Shown: positions 35,801 to 45,338, counted from the stretch's first letter. The stretch is 64,000 bases of DNA from Dechloromonas sp. UBA6271 (GCA_002440665.1 DJUX01000060.1:1-64000); one strand, 5' to 3'. Notes: a model not told the origin generated them from the sequence alone. Translations and numbers: made by a program.

Positions 35801-36511
35801 CAGGCACAGGGCCGCGACCTGCCGCGGGCCACCGGCCGCATCCGCTCGCAGGGCGGCCGCTACGAGGCTTTTGGCCAGCAACTGGAAATCGAGCGCGGCA
35901 TCCTGACCTTCCAGGGGCTGGTCGACAATCCGGCGATCGATGCGCGGGCGATGCGCCGCGGGCTGGCGGTCGAGGCCGGCGTCCAGATCAGCGGCACGGT
36001 GCAGCGTCCCATCGTGCGCCTGGTTTCCGACCCGGACGTGCCGGATGTCGAGAAGCTGAGCTGGCTGGTCCTCGGGCACGGCCCGGAGCAGGGCGGAGCC
36101 GGCGCCGCCGGGCTGCTGTTGTCGGCGGCCGGCAGCCTCTTCGGCAACGAGTCGGGCGGTCTCGTGCGGCAGATCAAGCAGGGCTTCGGCATCGACGAAT
36201 TCAGCGTGCGCCAGGGCGAGATCGGCGACAGCGGCGGCCGCCGGATGGGTAGCCGCGTCGTCGGCAGCACCTTCGATACGACGGCGGGCACCGGCAACCA
36301 GATTCTCAGCGTCGGTCGGCGCCTGTCGAGCAACGTGCTGCTCTCCTACGACCAGTCGCTCGGCCGCGCCGGCAGCGTGGTCAAGCTGAGCATCGCCCTC
36401 AATCGCCAGGTATCGCTGATCGCCCGCGCCGGCACCGACAACGCGCTGGACGTCCTTTACAGCTTCGTTTTCGGTGAGCCGCCGTCGCGCCGCGAGCGCT
36501 CAGCCCGGTAA
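32864..36511 (+). CDS. tamB: Translocation/assembly module protein TamB (AsmA-like, DUF490)
   Basis: A 1215-residue periplasm-spanning protein anchored by one N-terminal helix (LFLLLNVALLAAIIAAGFWLG is the region, residues about 4-24). A long beta-helical AsmA-like body follows, and the conserved C-terminal TamB domain runs from about residue 850 (GRIRSQGGRYEAFGQQLEIERG, PDVPDVEKLSWLVLG) to FGEPPSRRERSAR. It partners TamA and is proposed to carry phospholipid across the periplasm. ATG 32864 is one base after tamA. Its last 12 bases overlap the 3' end of the converging mscS-type gene. Confidence 0.93.
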   Translation: MKRLFLLLNVALLAAIIAAGFWLGFSESGLGALARLAGAASGGRFAVEQPSGRLVGPLGFARLSWKEPGLEVEVDDLRIEWTPAALFEKRLVIGELAAARLRVDIASSDEATPPPASLNLPVAVDIEKIAISRLDYGQALSAGDLRGVFTSDGQIHRLSDFSAHLGLARISGSAELGGAAPLSLRADASAVGQLDDRPMRLAVSAAGPLERIVLKFAAQEGVRGSGQALLTPFARQPFAEASLELADVDPAAWIDGAPAARLTLQADVRPDERQADTITGSFELRNASAGPLDRQRLPLERLSGRFAWNDDGGHFSDLHARFPGSSRLSGTALWRDAALSLDLAARDLDAAQLASVLRSTRLNGPISATVGSARQQLMFRLADQRFTLVAEASHENGKVSLTRLELSAGDAVLRASGELATSEEMAFSASGELARFDPSRFARVPAAALNGTLAAKGRLQPRPVVEAQFALRDSRFAGQPLTGRGELVIDWPRIPRADVQLAAGPNRLTARGAFGRPGDSLRVDIEAPELGPYGLDGSLAGFLQLAGTPENLTLAAELATPRLGLPGIGRLKEASLTADLGSQPGSPLKLDLRVASFDGVDRPGLLKKLNLQVAGTRRQHSLRAGGEIAGRNVLELAAEGGFADDLQKPRWDGKLTVARLTTEQRFRSFSLAQAAPLTLGSEAWRIGPVNLDGDPWKLRLAAEAGAQRLLVEAAVRGPRLGNIETRLEAGMRDAWTLNRQAAWSGSLRTETPDLAWLAEFLDERGTTGGRLNSEVTLAGTPEHPLLSGVFKGEGLALALPETGMRLSDGALDARLDDNLLRVSQLAFASPLQPAPRQLQRVAGERLAEITGRPGRLEIAGQMRVDRSNESAALELRLDRVGVYQLPDRWLTVSGNGSISWLAETLTVRGRVAVDAAYWQMAPMGAPRLSDDVVILAADGTAQPGGFRPRLDLDLETDLGRQFMFSGLGLETRLAGSVRLQAQGRDLPRATGRIRSQGGRYEAFGQQLEIERGILTFQGLVDNPAIDARAMRRGLAVEAGVQISGTVQRPIVRLVSDPDVPDVEKLSWLVLGHGPEQGGAGAAGLLLSAAGSLFGNESGGLVRQIKQGFGIDEFSVRQGEIGDSGGRRMGSRVVGSTFDTTAGTGNQILSVGRRLSSNVLLSYDQSLGRAGSVVKLSIALNRQVSLIARAGTDNALDVLYSFVFGEPPSRRERSAR

Positions 36512-38866
36512 GCTGCCGCCCGCGGAGGGCACGACATGCACTGGTAGCGCGTCGCCGACGTTGAGCCGGATGTCGCGCTGCGGGAAGGGGATGGCGATAC
36601 CGGCTGTGCGCAGCTGCTTCTCGATCGCGAAGCGCAGGTCGCTGTCGATCCGTCGCCCCGGTACGCTGGCGTTGAGTTCGACCCAGAACACCAGCGTCAT
36701 GACTTGGGCGTTGTCGCCGAAATCCTCGAAGAAGACAGCGGGCGGTGGATCCTTCAGCACCTGACTGTGGTCCTCGGCGCAGCCGGCGATGATATCGGCC
36801 GCCTCATGCACCGGCGAGCCGTAGGCGATGCCGACGCGGATTTCGCGACGGATCTGCGAATTGGAATAGGTCCAGTTGACCACCTGGTTTTCCAGGAAGC
36901 TGGAATTGGGCACCAGCGCCTCGACGCCGTCGAAGCTGCGCACTGTCGAGGCGCGCAGGTCGACGGCGGTGACGCGGCCGGTCGTGCCGCCGATGGCAAC
37001 GATGTCGCCGACCCGGATCTTGCGCTCGAAGAGGATGATGATGCCGCTGATGACGTTCTTGATGATCGTCTGCGTGCCGAAACCGATACCGATGGCCAGT
37101 GCGCCGCCCATGAAGGCGAAAGCGGTCAGCGGGATGCGCGCCACGTTGAGGACGAAGACGAGCAGCACGACGCCGAGCGAGATCACGACCCAGCGGCGGA
37201 TGACGCTGGCCACCTGCTGGTCGACCCCGAAGCGGTCGACCATGATCCGCTGAAATCGCCGGGCCAGGTGCGAGAACAGCCAGTAGCCGAGAATGAAGAG
37301 GAGCAGCCCGCCGATGCTCTTGCCGATCGTCACGCCATAGGTCACGGTCACCGTCCGGCCGTCGACGAGGGTCGAATCCTCGACCGCGAACATCTCGAAT
37401 TCCCAGATCTGCTTGAGCTTCTGCACCAGTTGCAGCGCGCCCATCTTCCAGTAGCTGCCGGCGCCTTCGCCCGCGTAGCCGAAGTCGCCGGTCAGCCAGC
37501 GTTCGAGCTGGCGGTCAAAGCGCTCCGCTGCCTGGTTGATGCGCTGATAGGCCTCGAGGCGCTGCTTCAGGCTGCTGAGGACGGCTGACTCGTAGGTGGC
37601 GGCGGCGGCGTCGAGGGTCGTCCCGTCGATGCGCAGTTCCTGTTCGCGCACGGCCAACTCCGCTGCCGCCTGCAGGTCTTCGAAGAGCGGCCTGCGGGTA
37701 TGCAGTTCCTCGCGGATGCGGCTGAGCACGGTGGTGACGGCCAGCCTGGTCTGCGCGTCGTCCGTCGACAGGCCGCGGTAGCGTTCCGCCCAGGCATTGC
37801 TGATGACCTGCGTCAGGGTCTGCAGCGAGTTGAGTGTCATCAGCACGACGCGGTCGGTTTCCAGGGTTTCGTCAAGCAGCTTGAGGCGGCGCGCGCCGTC
37901 GCCGGTGGACTCGGTGCTGGCCAGAGCTTTGGCGAGCTGTTCGCGCTCCACCGCGTGCCGGGTGTTTTCGGCGATCCGGCGGTCCAGTTCGGCGGCCAGC
38001 TTCGCCGTCACGTCGCGCAACCGGGCCTGCTGCTGCTCGGCTTCCTCCTTGCTCAGGTGCTGTCCCGGCAGGACGCGATCGATCAGGGCCTGTAGGTCGG
38101 TGCTGGTCGTCTGCAGGCCGGTAACTTCGGCCTGGACCAATTCCTCGCCGAGGGCGATGTTGGCCAGCTCGGCATCGTTCAGCTTGAGGCGCAAGTCCGC
38201 CACGTCGCGGTTGTGGCGTTCGCGTTCAACTTCGTCGTCGCCGCTGGCCCGTGCCAGCCGGTCTTCGGCCAGGCGCTGCGCCTCGGCAGCGCGGCGCTGG
38301 GCTTCGACCTGTCCGCGCTTCTGGCTCTCCAGCGCCCGTTCGGTTGAGGTCAGGCTTTGCAGACGCTCGCGCACCGCGTTGAACTCCTGGCGCAGGGCGT
38401 CGACGCGGATCGCGGAATAGGGCGGCGGACCGGCAAACTCGGCGGTAAAGCTCTGCTGGTTCAGCGTATAGGGGCGGGCCTTGCGCAGGGTGTCGAGTTC
38501 GTCGAGCAGTTTCAGGCGCTCGCCGTAGGCGACGATCAGGCGCTCGAGCATACGCTGGCGCTTGGTCGTCAGGCCGTCCCCTTCTTCCGGTACGCCGCTG
38601 GCTTCCAGCTGGCGGCGCGCTTCGGCCAGTTGCTCCCGGGTCTGGGTGCGCTGGTCCGGCGCGGCGGGTTTGGCCGCCGCCGTTTTGGGCGCGCCGGCGC
38701 TTGTCGGGAGGCCAGGGATCGCGGCCTCCGCATTAGCCGTTGCCGCCAGCGCGAGCAGCATTGCGGCAGCGATGCGCCAGATGCCGGATGCAGGCGGCCA
38801 CCCCTTGTCTGTCTGGTGGGGTGGGCGGGCTTCGGGAAGACGGCTAGGAGTGGGAAAGCGGGCCAC
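36500..38866 (-). CDS. MscS-family mechanosensitive channel with long periplasmic domain (MscK/MscM-like)
   Basis: About 788 residues from GTG 38866; the start is uncertain, because the signal-like IAAAMLLALAATANAEA follows an unusual 30-residue lead and an ATG lies within it. After the signal sequence comes a large helical coiled-coil-rich domain (about 70-480). Then come membrane helices and the MscS pore core, with GGALAIGIGFGTQTIIKNVISG (quoted from the pore helix) and ILFERKIRVGDIV, followed by the beta domain. Such channels release solutes on hypo-osmotic shock. The 3' end overlaps tamB by 12 bases, tail to tail. Confidence 0.9.
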   Translation of the reverse strand: MARFPTPSRLPEARPPHQTDKGWPPASGIWRIAAAMLLALAATANAEAAIPGLPTSAGAPKTAAAKPAAPDQRTQTREQLAEARRQLEASGVPEEGDGLTTKRQRMLERLIVAYGERLKLLDELDTLRKARPYTLNQQSFTAEFAGPPPYSAIRVDALRQEFNAVRERLQSLTSTERALESQKRGQVEAQRRAAEAQRLAEDRLARASGDDEVERERHNRDVADLRLKLNDAELANIALGEELVQAEVTGLQTTSTDLQALIDRVLPGQHLSKEEAEQQQARLRDVTAKLAAELDRRIAENTRHAVEREQLAKALASTESTGDGARRLKLLDETLETDRVVLMTLNSLQTLTQVISNAWAERYRGLSTDDAQTRLAVTTVLSRIREELHTRRPLFEDLQAAAELAVREQELRIDGTTLDAAAATYESAVLSSLKQRLEAYQRINQAAERFDRQLERWLTGDFGYAGEGAGSYWKMGALQLVQKLKQIWEFEMFAVEDSTLVDGRTVTVTYGVTIGKSIGGLLLFILGYWLFSHLARRFQRIMVDRFGVDQQVASVIRRWVVISLGVVLLVFVLNVARIPLTAFAFMGGALAIGIGFGTQTIIKNVISGIIILFERKIRVGDIVAIGGTTGRVTAVDLRASTVRSFDGVEALVPNSSFLENQVVNWTYSNSQIRREIRVGIAYGSPVHEAADIIAGCAEDHSQVLKDPPPAVFFEDFGDNAQVMTLVFWVELNASVPGRRIDSDLRFAIEKQLRTAGIAIPFPQRDIRLNVGDALPVHVVPSAGGSLPG

Positions 38867-39030
38867 GTATATCGCTATCGATTTCAGTTGCGTAAGTATC
38901 CCCGCACAACATTGGCGAGTCCACCACGCGTTCGCCGGGTCAATATCTTTCCTTTTATTGATCTCGAACGAATCTGCAGGGGGCGCAACCCCCGTTACGC
39001 AGATCACTTTGCGAGGAGCATTTTTGCCTG

Positions 39031-41256
39031 TTATTTCGGGTCGACCGCAGCAAACAGTTTTTCGACTTGTGCCAGACGTTGCGCACGTTCGCCACTTGCC
39101 TTGCCGGTGGCCCGGACGGTACGCTGGATCGCTTCAAGGGTCTTCGTGCGGACGGCAGGATCAGCCGGCAACATGGCCGGGATGGCAGCAAGCGCCGCCT
39201 CCTGGTCGAGCAGCAGCCCGAAGAACTGCTCGCGCAGCATTTGTTTGAACTCCTGCAGTGTCATGCCTTCGTTTTCGGCACGAATTTTCCGCAGTTCGTT
39301 GAATGCGCGCTCGTCCACCCCTTCCCCGGCCATGCCGATGTAGACCAGGCTGCGGACTGCCGCTTCGCGCAAGCCGCCTTCGGCGACACGGGACTTCAGT
39401 TCGCCGATGCGCTGTTCGATGAAGGCGAGACGCTTCGGGTCAGCACCCGGTCGCCGGCGCGGGCTTTCGTCCGCCGCTGGCAGTCCGACCATGGCCTGCA
39501 GCAGCGGGGAGCCGTAGGTGGCCAGGAAAATCTGCTCCATGCTCTTGTCGCGCATATCGCGATAGCCGTCGAGGGCAGCGACAATCCCTTCCGAGACTTT
39601 TGTCTGCCACGCCACGAGAGGGTTGTCGGGCGCCACCGGCGAGCGATGCTGGCGAACCTGTTCGGCCATCTGGGCGACTTGCCGCATCAGCGGGTTGTTC
39701 GCTGCAAAGGGATCAGAATCGGGCAGGGCCGGCATGATTTTTTTCATCCACTCGGTTGCCGGATTGTTCAGGGCAGCGCGAACCAGGGGCTGGAAAAAGC
39801 CGTGGTAAAGGCCGAGATTGATCTCCGATACCCGCTGTACCGTGGCAAAGAGGCGTTCATTTTCGATGCTGGGCTGGACGATGGTGCGGATGTCGTCCAT
39901 GGTGCGCAGTTCGAAGCGCACGACCCAGTCGCCGCCGACCAGGTCCGAATTGACCAAGACGTTGGCTTTTGGGGTCATCACGGCCTCGTAGAGGCCGGGC
40001 GGCAAGACGTCGATCAGGTCGATGTTGGACGTGAATTCCTGATGCTCTTTCTTGGCGACGCCACCCGAGACGAAGATGCCGAGATGGCCAACGCTTTCGT
40101 GGATGGCATAGATGATGGTCTGGCCGCAGGCGCGGATATCGTCATCGGTGGCGTAAAGGTCGGCGATCCAGCCCAGAGCCTGTTGCGGCGGGGTGATGTT
40201 GTCACCCTTGGAGCAGAAGCAGATGATCGGCGAGCGGATATTGCGCAGATCGATGCGCTCGCCCTCGCTGGTGACGATTTCGGCGGTGGCCAGCTTGTTG
40301 CCGACGAAGAGCTGATCGACGATCCACTGTATTTCCTCGGCGTTGAGATTGACGTGGCCACCCCACCATTTTTCGAACTCCAGGAAGCGTTTGGCACCTT
40401 TATCGACGTTCGCCCAGATGTCGTAACTCTTGCTCCAGTGGGTGTTGGCGGGATTAAGGTTCTCGAAATTCTTGACCAGGTGGGCGCCGTCGAACTTGCC
40501 GTGACCGAGGTCGCTGGTCAGTGCGGTGAGCCAGCTGCCGCCCGCCAGACCGCCGGTGTAGCGCATCGGGTTTTCGCCTTTTACCCCGGCCCAGTAAGAC
40601 AGCGGCGAGCCGGCAACGATGATCGGGCCGAACAGTTCCGGCCGCGTCGCGGCCAGCATCATCACCGCCCAGCCGGCCTGGCAATTGCCGATGACGCAAG
40701 GCTTGCCTTCCGCTTCCGGGTGCAGCGCGATGACCTTCTCAAGGAACACGGCCTCGGCATGCATGATGTCTTCGATGGTCTGGCCCGGCATGGGTTCGGG
40801 GGTGAAACCGACGAAGTAGCAGGGATGCCCGGCGCCCATGGCCATGCCGATTTCACTGTCTGCCTTGAAGCCGCCGATGCCCGGGCCGTGCCCGGCCCGT
40901 GGATCGACCACCACGAAGGGGCGTTTCTGCGGATCGATCGTCACGTCCTTGGTCGGCTTGATGCGCACCAGCAGGTAATTTGCCGGCCGTTTGAAAGTAC
41001 GGGCGTCGAGGACCAGTTCGGCGTCAAACTTCAATACATTGGGCACCGCCTCTGCCTTCTGTTTCTCGTGCAGCTCGCTACGCTGGCGCATCAGATCCCA
41101 ATAAAGAATGGTGCGCTGCATGGCATCCAGCATGTACTCGCCGGAGGGCCCCCAGGCTTGCAGCGCCGAATTGATGCCGCTGATCATGCTATCTGGCAGG
41201 CTTCCAGCGGGGGCGGCGCCAGAGGCATTCTCGGGCTTGCTGACTTTTCTGCTCAT
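39031..41256 (-). CDS. DUF3141 protein, PHA-synthase-like alpha/beta hydrolase (paralogue B)
   Basis: A 741-residue second member of the DUF3141 family, collinear with the protein at 26630-29074. The nucleophile elbow is GNCQAG (190-195, Cys192), with KGDNITPP as acid and ESVGHLGIFVSGG as His region. It also has RPFVVVDPRAGHGPGIGGFK and the FEKWWGG block. It lacks the Lys/Ala/Pro tail of paralogue A. ATG 41256 is preceded by GGAAGA. It lies 78 bases downstream of a disrupted sulP in the same direction, so it may be the last gene of that operon. The catalytic Cys suggests an acyltransferase or hydrolase; the substrate is unknown. Confidence 0.85.
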   Translation of the reverse strand: MSRKVSKPENASGAAPAGSLPDSMISGINSALQAWGPSGEYMLDAMQRTILYWDLMRQRSELHEKQKAEAVPNVLKFDAELVLDARTFKRPANYLLVRIKPTKDVTIDPQKRPFVVVDPRAGHGPGIGGFKADSEIGMAMGAGHPCYFVGFTPEPMPGQTIEDIMHAEAVFLEKVIALHPEAEGKPCVIGNCQAGWAVMMLAATRPELFGPIIVAGSPLSYWAGVKGENPMRYTGGLAGGSWLTALTSDLGHGKFDGAHLVKNFENLNPANTHWSKSYDIWANVDKGAKRFLEFEKWWGGHVNLNAEEIQWIVDQLFVGNKLATAEIVTSEGERIDLRNIRSPIICFCSKGDNITPPQQALGWIADLYATDDDIRACGQTIIYAIHESVGHLGIFVSGGVAKKEHQEFTSNIDLIDVLPPGLYEAVMTPKANVLVNSDLVGGDWVVRFELRTMDDIRTIVQPSIENERLFATVQRVSEINLGLYHGFFQPLVRAALNNPATEWMKKIMPALPDSDPFAANNPLMRQVAQMAEQVRQHRSPVAPDNPLVAWQTKVSEGIVAALDGYRDMRDKSMEQIFLATYGSPLLQAMVGLPAADESPRRRPGADPKRLAFIEQRIGELKSRVAEGGLREAAVRSLVYIGMAGEGVDERAFNELRKIRAENEGMTLQEFKQMLREQFFGLLLDQEAALAAIPAMLPADPAVRTKTLEAIQRTVRATGKASGERAQRLAQVEKLFAAVDPK

Positions 41257-41334
41257 TTTGATCTTCCTTGTGTTAAAGCTTTTTTGAAGGGGCGTTTCAC
41301 GAGTGGGTCACGGCCCGCGACTAATTCTGTAAGC

Positions 41335-42975
41335 TCAGGTTGCTTTTGTCGCCAGATAGCGGTCGATGGCGAGATGGGCATTGAACACCATCCGCTCGCG
41401 GCCCAGGCGCTCAGCCAGGCCGGCATGCTCGACCACCTTCATCACGCCCGGATTCAAGCCAGCCAGCCAGATGACTGGGCCGCTATCGGCCATGCGCGCC
41501 TCTCCTTCGACCAGCATCTGCAGCGCGGAATACTCGATATCCGGCACTCGGCTCAGATCCAGCACGAGAACCCGGGGTTGATGCTTCAACATGAGTGCCT
41601 TGATCTGGTCGGCAACCGCCTGGGCGTTGACGAAGAACAGGCGTCCCTCGGGGCGCAGGATCAACAGTCCCTCGAAGGTTTCGTCATCCGGATGTTCATT
41701 CGAGATTGGGCGCAATACATCGGTACCGCGCTTGCGCCCGATGACATGGACTTGTGGGTTGGCCGTCTGGCTGGTCAAGCCGATCAGGGAGAGGATGATG
41801 GCGACGACGATGCCTTGGAGGGTGCCGAAGATGATCACCCCGAGAAAGGCAGCCACCGCCCAGCGAAACTCCATCGTGCGCACCTTGTGGATTGCTCTGA
41901 ATTCGGCGGGCTGGATCAGCCCGACTGAATATACGATGACTACGGCAGCCAGCGTGGCGTAGGGCAGCATGCCGAGCAGCGGCGCGAGAAAGAGCATGGT
42001 AGCGAGCGCTGCGCCGGCGGTAACCAGTGAGGCCTTTTGCGATTGACCGCCAACCGACCGCACCACTGCAGTTTGCGACGTGCCGCCCCCCGCCGGCATG
42101 GCGCCGAAGAGCGCGCCGCCCAGATTGGCAGCGCCGACGGCCAGCAGTTCGCGATTGGCGTTGATCGGTGGATCCGAATTTTTGGCGAAGGCACGTCCCG
42201 CCGCAATCGATTCGGTAAAGCTCATCAATGCAATGCCCGTTGCACCCGGAAGCAATTGCTGAATCAGCGCGAGGTCGGGCAGGGTCAGCGATGGGAAGCC
42301 CTGGGGGATATGGCCGACTAACGCTACTCCTTGTCCTTCAAGGCCGAAGAATCAGGCTGCGGCAATGCTGCCACCAACGGCGACCAATGGTGCTGGCGAA
42401 TGTGGCCACAGGCGTTCCATGCAGATCAGTACCGCAAAGGTCGCCACGGCTACCACCAACGTCATCAGCGAGGTATCGGGAAGGTGGTGCACAACGCTGA
42501 GCACGTCGTAGAGGAAACCCTGCTTCGTGATGTGTATGCCGAAGAGCTTGGGCACTTGGTCAAGAACAATCACAATGCCGATTCCCGCCTTAAAGCCGGT
42601 CAGAACCGGCGCGGAAATGAAGCTGGCAACGAAGCCTAGACGCAGCAACCTGGCTACGAGGAGAATCGCGCCGACCAACGTCCCGAGTGTCGCCGTCGCC
42701 GTGAGGAGTCGTAGCGAGTCACCGTCTGGAACCGCCAGTCCGAGCTGTGTGGCGACCAGGATGCCCAGTGTGGCGGTGGAACTGACGCTCAGTACACGTG
42801 AGCTACCGAGCAGCGCGTAGATGACCATTGGCACGAAGGCCGTGTAGAGACCGACCGCCACAGGTAATCCGGCGACCGTCGCATAGGCCATGGCCTTGGG
42901 CAAAACGACGGCCGCTGCGGTCAACCCGGCGACTACGTCAAGTTTGATACTCGGGCTGCCTTCGATAATCGTCAC
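41335..42975 (-). pseudogene. SulP-family anion permease with STAS domain, interrupted by an in-frame TGA
   Basis: The two halves share one reading frame. Residues 1-207 from GTG 42975 give the SulP membrane core (LPKAMAYATVAGLPVAVGLY, STATLGILVATQLG). A TGA at 42354-42352 follows GGSIAAA, after which the frame resumes at once with FFGLEGQGVALVGHIPQGFP and continues to MSFTESIAAGRAFAKN and a C-terminal STAS domain (VLVLDLSRVPDIEYSALQML). SulP homologues have Trp or another residue here, so one substitution (TGG to TGA) would explain it. SulP proteins move sulfate, bicarbonate or other anions. The start overlaps the preceding gene by four bases (GTGA). Sequencing error or readthrough cannot be excluded. 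Confidence 0.85.
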
Positions 42976-43460
42976 CGCTCGCCCCTGACTGACTGTACAG
43001 CGCCATTCCGGAAAAAGAGCGCCCAGATCCTTTCCTGCCCGAACACCCGACCAAGCTCCTTGACACCGAAGAAAGGGATCAAGGCCACGAAGTACACCAG
43101 GAGTGCGGCGAGCACTTCGTGGTGCCCCCTGGCAAGGAGGTCTTCAATCCCGCCGGTGATCCCGCTCCCTCTCCATAGGCCCTTGATTGCATGCTCGACT
43201 ATGGTGAATACGGCGATAAATAGTGTGAAAACGGCTGCTTTGTAGAGTGTCGGGTAAATCAGGGGCTTTTCTTCAAGGCCACGCCCGAGATGGAAAATGC
43301 TTCCGATCATGATGACTTTCCCGAGGATCAAGGCCTGGATCACAGCTACCCAGTAATTCGTGTAGATGATGTCATGGGCGGCAAGCAGGAGCCTCCGGTA
43401 TTGCGTGAAAACGGCGAAAACGAGGGTCAGGTAAATGACGTTTACCCCGTAATCGACCAT
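42972..43460 (-). CDS. Four-helix membrane protein of unknown function
   Basis: A 162-residue protein from ATG 43460, with hydrophobic segments at about 5-22, 34-55, 75-95 and 118-140. Notable polar residues are inside or next to helices (YTNYWVAVIQALILGKVIMIGS; FTIVEHAIKGLW), and it ends basic (SVRGER). It is in the frame that the broken upstream gene would run into, but its own ATG and a weak GAG-rich ribosome site support an independent start. It is translationally coupled to sulP (GTGA overlap). I do not recognise a family. The context suggests an accessory subunit of the permease or a membrane partner of the redox protein. Confidence 0.65.
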   Translation of the reverse strand: MVDYGVNVIYLTLVFAVFTQYRRLLLAAHDIIYTNYWVAVIQALILGKVIMIGSIFHLGRGLEEKPLIYPTLYKAAVFTLFIAVFTIVEHAIKGLWRGSGITGGIEDLLARGHHEVLAALLVYFVALIPFFGVKELGRVFGQERIWALFFRNGAVQSVRGER

Positions 43461-43525
43461 CTCGTGAGAGTTTTTTTCCTTCCAGCTTCTGCTTTTTTGG
43501 TCAGCGCCGCCCATAGACTTCCCGT

Positions 43526-45239
43526 CTAGTTCACCAGGACATGAGCGTGATAGCGCGACAGCGTGCCGCCGGCAAGGGTTCTCGCCTGGAATCCGTGTTG
43601 CAGGAGCGCGCGGGTCGCATAATACGCACGCTGGCCAGAGCGGCAGATGACCAGGATTTCCCGGTCGCGAGGTAGTTCGCCGAGCCGCGCCCGCAGTTGG
43701 CCGAGCGGGATGTTGGCCGCACCTGGCACGCTCTCCACGGCGAGTTCGGCCGGTTCGCGCACGTCGAGGAGAAACCCGCTTTCTGCGGAATCCCAGTGAC
43801 TGATCGGCATGTCGCCACGGACGATGTCGGCGGCGACCATCCCGGCGAAGTTGACCGGGTTTGGCGCTGCCGAACTGGGGCGCGTAGCAAAGTTCGGCCT
43901 CTTCGAGATCGTAGATCGTAGCGCCCAACTGGAGTGCCATGGCGAGCGCGCTGATCCGCTTGTCCACTCCGTCCTCACCAACCGCCTGCGCACCGAGGAA
44001 ACGCCCGTCGGATTTGCGGAAGAGAACCTTCATCGCGATCGGCCGGGCGCCGGGGTAATAGCCGGCATGCGAGTTCGGGTAGAGATAGATCTTCTCGTAA
44101 TCGCTGTCGCCGAGCCGCTTGAGCGTGTTCTCGCTGGCGCCGACCCAGGCGGCTGCGGCGCCAAAGAGCCCGATGATCGAGGTGCCCTGGGTGCCACGAA
44201 AGCGTGAATTGCGTCCGGCAATCACGTCGGCGGCGATGCGCCCCTGGCGATTGGCCGGCCCGGCGAGGGCGATGAGACTCCACTCGCCGGTGACGAAATC
44301 GCGGACTTCAACAGCGTCGCCGACGGCGAAGATGTCCGGGTTGCTGGTGCGCATCTGCTCGTCGACGCGGATGCCGCCACGCTGGCCGATCTCGAGGCCA
44401 GCCGCCTTGGCTAGCGCCGTATCCGGACGCACGCCGAGCGCGAGGATAACGATGTCGGCGAGGTGCGTCTTGCCGGATTTGGTCAGCACCTCAAGCGAAC
44501 CGTTAGCGGCCTGCTGGAATCCCGCTACCCCGTCATTGAGGGCGAGGCGGATGCCATGCCGTTCTACGTAGTCTTCGACGATGCGCGCCATGTCCACATC
44601 GAGCGGCGCCAGGACCTGGTCGAGCATCTCGACGAGGGTGACATCAAATCCCCGATGCACCAGATTCTCCGCGGTTTCGAGGCCGATGAAGCCACCGCCG
44701 ATGACCACTGCGCGGGTCTTGGGCTTGACCGTCTGGAAGCCCGAGTATTTGTCCATGCCGCTGAGGAACAGGGAGCCGCGCTCTATCCATTCGCGGATCG
44801 CCCGCGCATCGGGTACGGTGCGCACCTGGAAGATGCCCGGCAGATCGATGCCCGGTAAGGGCGGACGAACCGATGGTGCGCCGGGCGACAGCACGAGTGT
44901 GTCGTAGGACTCGCTCGTGACTTCGCCGCTTTCCACGTTGCGCAATTCGACGGTCTTGCTCTCGGGTGAGATGCGGATCGCCTCGCAATTTGTCCTGACA
45001 TCGACATTGAACTGCAGGCGGAAGGTGTCCGCCGTCGCCACCAGAAGGCTGGCTTCCTTCTCGATCACGCCGCCCACATGGTAGGGCAGGCCGCAATTGG
45101 CGTAGGAGACGTACGGCCCCTTCTCGACCATGACGATTTCCGCATTTTCGTCGAGCCGGCGCAGGCGTGCCGCGCACGAGGCGCCACCGGCCACGCCGCC
45201 GACAATGATGACTTTCTTTCTAGCGCTCTTGGGTTCCAT
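43526..45239 (-). pseudogene. CoA-disulfide reductase-type FAD/NAD oxidoreductase fused to rhodanese, frameshifted
   Basis: From ATG 45239 (AAGGAA upstream) a pyridine-nucleotide-disulfide oxidoreductase reads VIIVGGVAGGASCAARLRRLDE (FAD site), SYANCGLPYHVGG with the single redox Cys, VVIGGGFIGLETAENL (NAD site), and on to ELCYAPQFGSAK. At about 43857-43863 two bases are missing relative to the expected AKDPVNFAGM; the other frame continues NPVNFAGMVAADIVRG and then a full rhodanese domain (FLLDVREPAELA ... VICRSGQRAYYATRALL) to the stop at 43526. Intact CDR-rhodanese fusions of about 570 residues use CoA/persulfide or polysulfide chemistry. It is either broken by mutation or a sequencing error in a C/G-rich spot. 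Confidence 0.85.
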
Positions 45240-45338
45240 GATTTCCTTACCAGTTTCAAGAATTGGTGATCGGGCCAGTCGACCGGGCAGTCGCGCAGCT
45301 TTCATTTTTCAATTCAAACATGTTGCCGCTACGCACAC

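Noticed and set aside
39067..41928. 953-codon plus-strand ORF across the second DUF3141 gene and sulP
   Set aside because: Antisense shadow; the minus strand carries the recognisable proteins.
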